A stretch of DNA of 64,000 bases from DASQPE01 sp046733215 (GTDB taxonomy: Bacteria; Gemmatimonadota; Gemmatimonadetes; Gemmatimonadales; GWC2-71-9), in NCBI GenBank assembly GCA_046733215.1, contig JBKPOS010000013.1, positions 16,725 to 80,724 on the forward strand. The letters are read 5' to 3'. Below, in pieces: positions 58,446 through 64,000 of the stretch; positions within the stretch are counted from its first letter, which is position 1; the number at the start of each line of letters is the position of its first letter. Under the pieces are notes generated by a model that was given only the letters and a program-made list of their open reading frames with translations, did no database searches and was not told where the DNA came from. The position numbers and the translations under genes were made by a program.

Positions 58446-58916
58446 ATGGTGACGATGGCAATGCCCGTGGTGACGGAAGCGCATCGACGGTTGGATCGGC
58501 TGGTCGGTTCATGGAAAGGTGAGGAGCGACTCTACCCATCGCCGTTCGACACTCAGGGAGGAAGCGCCATCGCGCGAGTGCACAACCAGCGCGCGCTCGA
58601 CGGGTTCGCCGTGGTCCAGGACTATGAGCAGGAACGGGACGGCAAAGTCAGGTTTCGCGGACACGGAATCTTCCGGTGGGACGGTGAGGACGGCGCCTAC
58701 ACGCTGCATTGGTTCGACTCACTCGGTCTTCCGCCCAGCGAGTTTCGGGGTCAGTTCGAGGGAGAAGCACTGACCCTGGTCAACGACGGCCCCCAGGGGA
58801 TGACTCGAGCGGTGTTCGAGTTCGGCGGCCGATCCTACACGTACCGCATGCAGGTGTCTCCCGACGGGACCAACTGGTTCCCGTTCATGGAAGGCGCCTA
58901 CACCCGGGAGGATTGA
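58446..58916 (+). CDS. DUF1579-family protein
   Basis: A 156-residue protein with the DUF1579 pattern: HRRLDRLVGSWKGEERLYPS at the N-terminus and repeated beta strands (GHGIFRWDGEDGAYTLHWFD, MTRAVFEFGGRSYTYRMQ). Function of the family is not known. I choose the ATG at 58446 because AGGAGGG lies 5 bases upstream; in-frame starts also occur at 58392 and 58455. The 177-bp gap before it holds a small palindrome (GGTTC-TATG-GAACC at 58386-58399) and no clear promoter. Confidence 0.85.
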   Translation: MVTMAMPVVTEAHRRLDRLVGSWKGEERLYPSPFDTQGGSAIARVHNQRALDGFAVVQDYEQERDGKVRFRGHGIFRWDGEDGAYTLHWFDSLGLPPSEFRGQFEGEALTLVNDGPQGMTRAVFEFGGRSYTYRMQVSPDGTNWFPFMEGAYTRED

Positions 58917-58921
58917 CGCGG

Positions 58922-59284
58922 GTGGACAAGGTCAATCTGTCGCAGAAGCTCTCTCAGATTCACGAGCACTGGCGGCCTAAGATCGTCGGCGAGCTCAACG
59001 GCCAGGAAGTGAAGCTGGTAAAATGCCGGGGTGAGTTCGTCTGGCATCATCATGAAACCGAGGATGAGCTGTTTCTCGTGGTACGCGGGCGGCTCCGGGT
59101 CGACTTCGTCGACAGATCCGTCGAGCTTGGGCCGGGTGAGCTACTCGTCGTGCCTCACGGCGTAGAGCATCGGACCGTTGCCGATGAGGAGGTCGAGGTT
59201 CTGCTGTTCGAGCCAGCCGGCGTCCGCAACACAGGTAACGTGGAAGACCCCACTCTCACCGCGCCGCAAGGAGTGCGGCTGTAA
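58922..59284 (+). CDS. Cupin-domain protein
   Basis: A 120-residue single cupin. The first cupin motif is VWHHHETEDELFLVVRGRL (metal-binding His, His and Glu) and the second is PGELLVVPHGVEHRTVA. Such small cupins bind metals and often act as isomerases, dioxygenases or regulators; no substrate is evident. It may start at the GTG at 58922 or at a TTG at 58913 that overlaps the stop of the DUF1579 gene. Confidence 0.87.
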   Translation: MDKVNLSQKLSQIHEHWRPKIVGELNGQEVKLVKCRGEFVWHHHETEDELFLVVRGRLRVDFVDRSVELGPGELLVVPHGVEHRTVADEEVEVLLFEPAGVRNTGNVEDPTLTAPQGVRL

Positions 59285-59293
59285 GGAGCTGTC

Positions 59294-59398
59294 ATGGGCA
59301 AGGGCGATCGCAAGTCACGGCGGGGCAAAGTTTATCGCGGCACGTACGGGAAGCGGCGGCCGCGAAGGAAGAAGGCAGCCAAGAGCGCTCCGAAGTGA
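59294..59398 (+). CDS. Ribosomal protein bTHX (Thx) of the small subunit
   Basis: A 34-residue, very basic protein, MGKGDRKSRRGKVYRGTYG followed by a Lys/Arg-rich tail. This matches the Thx protein first seen in the Thermus 30S subunit, where it sits in a pocket of 16S rRNA at the top of the head. A ribosome site AAGGAG precedes the ATG by 7 bases. Its stop overlaps the GTG of the glycosylase gene. It is too short for most gene finders. Confidence 0.9.
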   Translation: MGKGDRKSRRGKVYRGTYGKRRPRRKKAAKSAPK

Positions 59399-59970
59399 CC
59401 ACTGCGGTGCGCTGCGCCTGGGCGCGCACCGAGCTGGGTATCACCTATCACGATGCAGAGTGGGGAGTACCGGTCCACGACGACAAGCTCCTGTTCGAGT
59501 TCCTGATCCTCGAAGGAGCCCAGGCCGGGTTGAGCTGGGAAACGATTCTTCGGAAGCGGGCCCGCTATCGGGAGGTGTTCGAGGGCTTCGATCCGGCTCG
59601 GGTGAGCCGCTTCACGGCCCGGAGGGTTGCGCGCCTGCTCGAGGATCCGGGCATCGTTCGCAATCGGCTCAAAGTGGAAAGCACGGTCACCAACGCCCAG
59701 GCGTTCCTCGAGGTGGCAAACGAGTTCGGAACGTTCGATGCCTATGTGTGGCGCTTCGTGGGAGGACGCCCCAGGGTAAACCGCTGGCGCCGGATGGCCC
59801 AGGTGCCGGCCCGCACGGCAGAGTCGGACGCCCTGACCAAGGATCTCTCGAGCCGAGGCTTTCGCTTCGTCGGGTCAACCATCTGCTACGCCTTCATGCA
59901 GGCCGTCGGGATGGTCAACGATCACACGGTAGACTGCTTCCGGTTTCGTGCCCTGAGTCGTCGGCGCTGA
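59395..59970 (+). CDS. tag: DNA-3-methyladenine glycosylase I
   Basis: A 191-residue Tag-type glycosylase. CAWARTELGITYHDAEWGVPV matches the N-terminus in shortened form YHDAEWGVP, LFEFLILEGAQAGLSW is the substrate-pocket block, and the C-terminal GFRFVGSTICYAFMQA and VNDHTVDCF hold the residues of the zinc snap. It removes 3-methyladenine from alkylated DNA. It starts with GTG overlapping the bTHX stop. Confidence 0.95.
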   Translation: MTTAVRCAWARTELGITYHDAEWGVPVHDDKLLFEFLILEGAQAGLSWETILRKRARYREVFEGFDPARVSRFTARRVARLLEDPGIVRNRLKVESTVTNAQAFLEVANEFGTFDAYVWRFVGGRPRVNRWRRMAQVPARTAESDALTKDLSSRGFRFVGSTICYAFMQAVGMVNDHTVDCFRFRALSRRR

Positions 59971-60029
59971 TCACCTGCCGCTCCGTCGCCATCTCGCAAC
60001 TCGGCTGGCGGCGGCTCCGTAGGGCTTGC

Positions 60030-61070
60030 ATGCGATTCCTGCCTCTGGTGGCCTCGATTGCGCTCGCTGGGGCTCCGGACGCCCTTGCCCAGGCTCCCTG
60101 CATTCCCGCGTTCCAGCCCGTGGCTGACACGGTGCGGAAGATGGTCGACGACCTCAAGCTCGACGGCGCCGCGCTCATCATCCACCTCAAAGGCAAGACG
60201 GTTTGCGAGGCGTACGTGGGGCGGTTCGGTCCCGAGACGATGATGCCGATCGTGTCGGCCGCCAAGTGGATCAGTGCCGCTGCGATTCTCGCCTTAGTGG
60301 ACGAGGGCAAGCTCAAGCTCGACGACCCGGTGTCACACTATCTCCCGTACTTCAAGGGAGACAAGAAAACGATCACCGTTCGCCAGCTCCTGTCGCACAC
60401 GTCGGGACTTCCCAACTACTTGCCCTGCATGTTCCAGGCGCAGCTTCAACTGGACGACTGCGTCCATCAGATCGCGGAAAAGAGCACCCTCTCCGCGCCG
60501 CCCGGAAAAGAGTTCGCCTATGGTGGCGCCTCCTACAGCGTGGCGGGTCGCGTGGCTGAAGTCGCGGCAGGCGCCACCTGGGCTCAGGTCTTTGCCACTC
60601 GGCTGGCGCAGCCGCTCGCGCTGGAGCACACGGGTTACGGCAACACCGCGAACCCGATGCTCTCCGAAGGCCAGGTTTTCTCGTCCGCGGCGGATTACGT
60701 GACCTTTCTTCAGATGGTGCTCGACAACGGTATGCACGGGAACAAGCGGGTGCTTTCCGAGGCCATGATCGAAGAAATGACCCGAGATGAGACGGTCGGG
60801 GTGACCGCACGCATTTCACCACATGGCGGCGACCAGACATATGGGCTCGGCTGTTGGCGGGATGTGGTAGACTCGACTACGGGCCGGGCCCTGCTGCTCA
60901 CCAGCCCGGGCGCAGGCGGATTTCTCCCCTGGGTCAATCGCACCCGGGGAATGGTCGGCGTGCTGGCCGTGTTCGATCGGATCGACCGGATCGGGCCTTT
61001 CTTCCCGAGCGTGTTACTGGCAGCGAGGAACGGCGCGATCGCGCTCGACAGCACCACATCGGCGCAATGA
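60030..61070 (+). CDS. Secreted serine hydrolase, beta-lactamase (S12) fold
   Basis: A 346-residue protein with a signal peptide (LPLVASIALAGAPDALAQ). The catalytic SxxK is SAAK near residue 83, and the second motif is a Tyr in FAYGGASYSVAGR in place of the usual YxN. VRQLLSHTSGLPNYL is the common S12 block. Likely an esterase or peptidase of the envelope. The ATG at 60030 follows a 59-bp gap after tag; the open frame further upstream is antisense-like filler over tag. Its stop overlaps the DinB gene (ATGA). Confidence 0.88.
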   Translation: MRFLPLVASIALAGAPDALAQAPCIPAFQPVADTVRKMVDDLKLDGAALIIHLKGKTVCEAYVGRFGPETMMPIVSAAKWISAAAILALVDEGKLKLDDPVSHYLPYFKGDKKTITVRQLLSHTSGLPNYLPCMFQAQLQLDDCVHQIAEKSTLSAPPGKEFAYGGASYSVAGRVAEVAAGATWAQVFATRLAQPLALEHTGYGNTANPMLSEGQVFSSAADYVTFLQMVLDNGMHGNKRVLSEAMIEEMTRDETVGVTARISPHGGDQTYGLGCWRDVVDSTTGRALLLTSPGAGGFLPWVNRTRGMVGVLAVFDRIDRIGPFFPSVLLAARNGAIALDSTTSAQ

Positions 61071-61642
61071 CAGCAGCCGTTCGCCAATCGGTACAGCGGT
61101 CGCAGTGGCTCACGGAACTCGCCCAGCTTGGTCAGCGGATCGGCGAGCTGGCCAGCCCGCTCGATCGCCGGCAGCTCGACTGGTCGCCGCCCGAGGGTGG
61201 CTGGGGCGCGGGCCAGCTGCTCGAGCATCTCTGCCTCGCAAACGATAGCTACGTCGACCGCATCAGAACTGCCATGTACCATGCCCAGGCACGCCTTCCC
61301 ACTGACGACCCGGACTGGCGGCCGAGCCTGCTGGGTAGCTGGCTTGCCCGCAGTATCACACCCGGCACGCGAAAACTGCCGGCACCTCGGATGTACCAGC
61401 CTGCTCCGGTGGCCCGGCCCGGAGTGCTCGAGGCCTTCCTGCACGGTCAACGTGCACTGGTGGAGCTGGTGGACACCGCGAGCCGATTCGATCTCGCGCG
61501 GAGCAGGACCAGATCACCGGTGAGCCAGCTCATTCGTCTCAACCTGGGCGACTGCTTCGCCATACCCATCGTGCACGAGCAGCGGCACCTGCAACAGCTC
61601 GAACGGATTTGCCGGCATCACGCGTTTCCCAGCCGGGAGTGA
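61067..61642 (+). CDS. DinB-family protein
   Basis: A 191-residue four-helix DinB/YfiT-type protein. GGWGAGQLLEHLCLANDSYV holds the first metal His (shortened QLLEHLCLAND), and VHEQRHLQQLERI the other two near the C-terminus. Many such proteins are metal-dependent thiol transferases (bacillithiol or mycothiol type). That would fit the bacilliredoxin-like gene at the left end, but the link is speculative. It overlaps the serine hydrolase gene by 4 bp. Confidence 0.87.
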   Translation: MTAAVRQSVQRSQWLTELAQLGQRIGELASPLDRRQLDWSPPEGGWGAGQLLEHLCLANDSYVDRIRTAMYHAQARLPTDDPDWRPSLLGSWLARSITPGTRKLPAPRMYQPAPVARPGVLEAFLHGQRALVELVDTASRFDLARSRTRSPVSQLIRLNLGDCFAIPIVHEQRHLQQLERICRHHAFPSRE

Positions 61643-61660
61643 GCGCTTCGCTCGCCGGGT

Positions 61661-62668
61661 TTACCGCTGCGCCGGCGCACACCAGCACTGCTCGCCGGCC
61701 CAAACCTGCGTCTGCGCCTTGCAAGCGACGTAACCTGCGCCAGTCAGAAATGGCGGCGTCAGCCGCTGAAGCAGGGAATCCCACCCGGCAGGCGTGGTCG
61801 CCCAGCGACTTTGGCGTCGCAATTCCCTGGTAAGCGTGGGACTCAAATCCACGGTGAGACCGCCGGGGCCGGCGAAGAGCCAGCTCGCGGCAAGGGATCG
61901 AGTGGATTGCGACTCGCGATCGCGGCTGGAGCGCTCTACGGCGGCCGTGTCGATGCAGACCCGGAGACCTGGATCGAGTCGTCGCACATAGCCAGGATAG
62001 AGGCGATAACTGAGGTGCACGGGCTTTCCACTCGCGAGGCGAGCCCGCTCGAGGACAGGGTCGATCGCCTGAAACACTGGCTGGGTCAATTGCCGTCCCT
62101 CGAACTGATAGAAGGGGGACGAGAAATAGTCGTCCGCGCTGAAGCCGCTGCTATCGGTGTACGCCAGCCTTGGCGGGAGCAGATTGCCCTGAAGCCGAGC
62201 CGGGACGTCGAGGTCCAGCTCGAGGGCGAGCCCGACCGGGCCGTCGAAATCGTGCCAGACAATGGCAGCTTCACGATACGATCGCACTGACGCGCGACGG
62301 GACAGCCAATTGCCTCGAAACGTGTTTACGACGGTCCGGATCCCGAATGCCGCATAGATGAGCGACGGCAGCAGTAGCACGCCGATGCCGACTCCGAGCA
62401 CAGTCGCCGATGCGGGTGGAGCGAGCCTGCGACACAGCAGCCACCAGGAGAGCTGAGCACTCAGGAGGATGAGCAACCCGATCGCGCAGCGAGGCAGGTC
62501 CTCCCGGCCGAAGCCTTCCTTGGCCCAGACAACGCTGAACAGGAGCGCCGCCCCTGCCAGGCCGACGGCCCCGAGCAACGCAAGCAGCCTCAGCACGCTC
62601 AACTGTGCCGGTCGTAGCCAGGGGAATCTGCCGCTATCGCTGCTGCGTTCGAGGGGATATTTGTTCAT
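61661..62668 (-). CDS. Membrane protein of unknown function
   Basis: A 335-residue protein with three N-terminal TM segments (about 24-47, 58-76 and 82-104; the last LGVGIGVLLLPSLIYAAFGI) and an exported C-terminal region of about 230 residues. I recognise no family. Several Cys near the end (VACKAQTQVWAGEQCWC) could form disulfides. The start MNKYPLERSS at 62668 leaves 27 bp to the divergent ilvE start. It converges with the DinB gene. Confidence 0.72.
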   Translation of the reverse strand: MNKYPLERSSDSGRFPWLRPAQLSVLRLLALLGAVGLAGAALLFSVVWAKEGFGREDLPRCAIGLLILLSAQLSWWLLCRRLAPPASATVLGVGIGVLLLPSLIYAAFGIRTVVNTFRGNWLSRRASVRSYREAAIVWHDFDGPVGLALELDLDVPARLQGNLLPPRLAYTDSSGFSADDYFSSPFYQFEGRQLTQPVFQAIDPVLERARLASGKPVHLSYRLYPGYVRRLDPGLRVCIDTAAVERSSRDRESQSTRSLAASWLFAGPGGLTVDLSPTLTRELRRQSRWATTPAGWDSLLQRLTPPFLTGAGYVACKAQTQVWAGEQCWCAPAQR

Positions 62669-62695
62669 GCTGGCACCTGAGAGGGAAAGGGCAAC

Positions 62696-63766
62696 ATGAC
62701 GCTCGACATCGCGATCCGAAAGGCGCCGACGCTCAAGCCCAAGCCGGCGGAAGACGCACTGGGCTTCGGCCGGTACTTCACGGATCACGTCTTCGTGATG
62801 GACTTTGCCCCCGACCATGGGTGGCACGATGCACGGATCGTCCCCAATGAGCCGCTCGGGCTCGAGCCGGCTGCCGCTGTGCTGCACTACGCGCAGGCTA
62901 TCTTCGACGGCCTCAAAGCGTTCCGTGGGACCGACGGCCGCATCCGCACGTTCCGCCTGGACGATCATTGCGCCCGGCTCAACCGGAGTGCCAGGCGACT
63001 GTGCATGCCGCCGATCGATCCAGGCTGGCTGCACGAGTCGATTGTCGAGCTGATCCGGGTCGAGCAGGACTGGGTGCCCCGCGGCTCAGGGACCGCACTC
63101 TACATCCGGCCGACGATGATCGCGAGCGAGGCGTTTCTCGGCGTTCGCCCGGCCGAGCGTTACACCTACTTCGTACTGCTGTCACCGGTAGGCGGGTATT
63201 ACAGCTCGAAGAAGGATCCGGTCAAGATCTGGGTGGAGATGCGGCACGTGCGCGCTGCGCCGGGCGGACTCGGGGGCGTGAAGGCCGCCTCCAACTACGC
63301 CGCCAGTCTTCCCGCGGCGGAGGAAGCCAAACAGCGGGGTTTCGACCAGGTACTGTGGCTCGACGCGCTGGAGCATCGCTGGATCGAAGAGGTCGGCACC
63401 ATGAATCTGTTCGTCAGGATCGGCGACGAAGTGCTTACGCCGCCACTGGACGATACGTTCCTGGCCGGCATCACCCGGGACAGCGTGCTTCGGCTGCTGC
63501 GCGACTGGGGCACCAAGGTGACGGAGCGCAGGGTATCGATCGACGAGCTGCGACACGCCCACGCGCATGGCGATCTTGCGGAGGTGTTCGGAACCGGAAC
63601 CGCCGCGGTCATCTCACCGGTCGGACTGCTCGGCTTCCCCGACGGGGCGCTCACGATCGGTGACGGCAAGGCCGGCGCCGTTGCGCAACGACTGAACGAA
63701 GCGCTGACGGGCATTCAGTACGCCAGAGCTGAGGATCGGCACGGCTGGATGATGCCGATTACTTGA
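62696..63766 (+). CDS. ilvE: Branched-chain amino acid aminotransferase
   Basis: A 356-residue fold-type IV PLP enzyme of the BCAT (long, eukaryote-like) branch. The PLP lysine is in GGVKAASNYAASLPA; IFDGLKAFRGTDGRI, YIRPTMIASEAFLGV and the EEVGTMNLFV block are typical. It transfers the amino group of Leu, Ile and Val to 2-oxoglutarate. It is divergent from the membrane protein gene and its 3' end overlaps the TetR gene by 8 bp. Confidence 0.95.
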   Translation: MTLDIAIRKAPTLKPKPAEDALGFGRYFTDHVFVMDFAPDHGWHDARIVPNEPLGLEPAAAVLHYAQAIFDGLKAFRGTDGRIRTFRLDDHCARLNRSARRLCMPPIDPGWLHESIVELIRVEQDWVPRGSGTALYIRPTMIASEAFLGVRPAERYTYFVLLSPVGGYYSSKKDPVKIWVEMRHVRAAPGGLGGVKAASNYAASLPAAEEAKQRGFDQVLWLDALEHRWIEEVGTMNLFVRIGDEVLTPPLDDTFLAGITRDSVLRLLRDWGTKVTERRVSIDELRHAHAHGDLAEVFGTGTAAVISPVGLLGFPDGALTIGDGKAGAVAQRLNEALTGIQYARAEDRHGWMMPIT

Positions 63767-64000
63767 GACCCAGGTAACCTGCCACCATCGCGCTGAGCTC
63801 GGCCGCCGTTCCCGGGCTCAGCGTGATCATTTCCGCGGGGCCACTGCGGTCGCTCAGCACCACGCTCTGGAGCGCGAGCGCAATCACGGCCACCGCCAGT
63901 CGAATTGCCCGCTCAGGCGCGGGATGCATCAGCTCGGACCGACGTGCGGCCAGGAGTTGCTCGAGGCGCGCCATCGTCTCACGCCGCAGTGTCTCGGCCT
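63759..64000 (-). CDS. TetR-family regulator, C-terminal part
   Basis: Only about the last 80 codons are inside the window; the gene continues past the right edge. The sequence (TMARLEQLLAARRSEL, HPAPERAIRLAVAVIALALQ) and the C-terminal helix pattern match the ligand-binding end of TetR/AcrR regulators. The HTH is not visible, so the family call is moderate. It converges with ilvE. Confidence 0.6.
   Translation of the reverse strand, partial: AETLRRETMARLEQLLAARRSELMHPAPERAIRLAVAVIALALQSVVLSDRSGPAEMITLSPGTAAELSAMVAGYLGLK

Noticed and set aside
59178..60029. Long plus-strand frame leading into the second serine hydrolase
   Set aside because: It overlaps bTHX and tag in another frame; the signal peptide at 60030 marks the real start.
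1..64000. tRNA or rRNA genes, phage or insertion-sequence genes
   Set aside because: None were seen; no tRNA-like TPC arm, transposase or integrase motif was found by reading the window.

Overview
The window looks like a chromosomal segment of a GC-rich, didermic bacterium, most likely a member of the Gemmatimonadota. That placement is an inference from the gene set and codon use: a SufU-type Suf system with SufR, a GWxTD-domain lipoprotein, several eukaryotic-type Ser/Thr kinases with TPR or sensor domains, a small bTHX ribosomal protein, and no phage or IS genes. Coding density is very high, and many neighbouring genes overlap by 4 bp (ATGA, GTGA or TTGA).

Layout. (1) 1-7179, minus strand: a Fe-S assembly operon sufR-sufB-sufC-sufD-sufS-sufU, followed by a bacilliredoxin-like protein, a small unknown protein and the start of mnmG. 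(2) 7180-12760, plus strand: peptide deformylase, an AGXT2-like aminotransferase, an AraC-type regulator, a VOC protein, a dienelactone hydrolase, a geranylgeranyl-reductase-like flavoprotein and a 7Fe ferredoxin. (3) 12.9-30.4 kb, mixed strands: a thioesterase/hydrolase fusion, RNase D, a SufT/MIP18-like protein, a serine hydrolase, a matrixin protease, an MMPL exporter, polA, a GWxTD lipoprotein, a Ser/Thr kinase coupled to pyrE, and a large TPR kinase divergent from an AraC-like regulator. (4) 30.4-39.3 kb: rnpB, two secreted proteins, then an origin-type region with dnaN and dnaA (minus) facing away from rpmH-rnpA-yidD-yidC-mnmE (plus). (5) 39.3-53.1 kb: a long minus-strand run holding upp, a beta-CASP nuclease, YdcF, NUDIX, holA, a SPOR protein, mutS, a TonB-domain protein, cystathionine beta-synthase, ddl, a rhomboid protease, a metalloprotease and a CDGSH protein. 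(6) 53.2-57.3 kb: an outer-membrane barrel divergent from a copper-site cupredoxin that overlaps a transmembrane HAMP-Ser/Thr kinase. (7) 57.3-64 kb: a frameshifted lipoprotein gene, DUF1579, cupin, bTHX, a Tag glycosylase, a serine hydrolase, DinB, a membrane protein, ilvE and the end of a TetR regulator.

Three points stand out. First, a family of 7-bp-periodic tandem repeats, two of them folded into long inverted repeats, sits exactly at gene ends; it supplies the stop codons of fdxA, the MMPL gene, polA and rnpA and places stops in all three frames. Second, the barrel/cupredoxin/HAMP-kinase locus looks like a periplasmic copper or redox signalling module, and its divergent start codons overlap by two bases. 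Third, the dnaA-dnaN gap carries an AT-rich tract, a TAG-type trinucleotide run and a DnaA-box-like site in the order expected for a basal unwinding element, while rnpA has no ordinary start codon outside rpmH.
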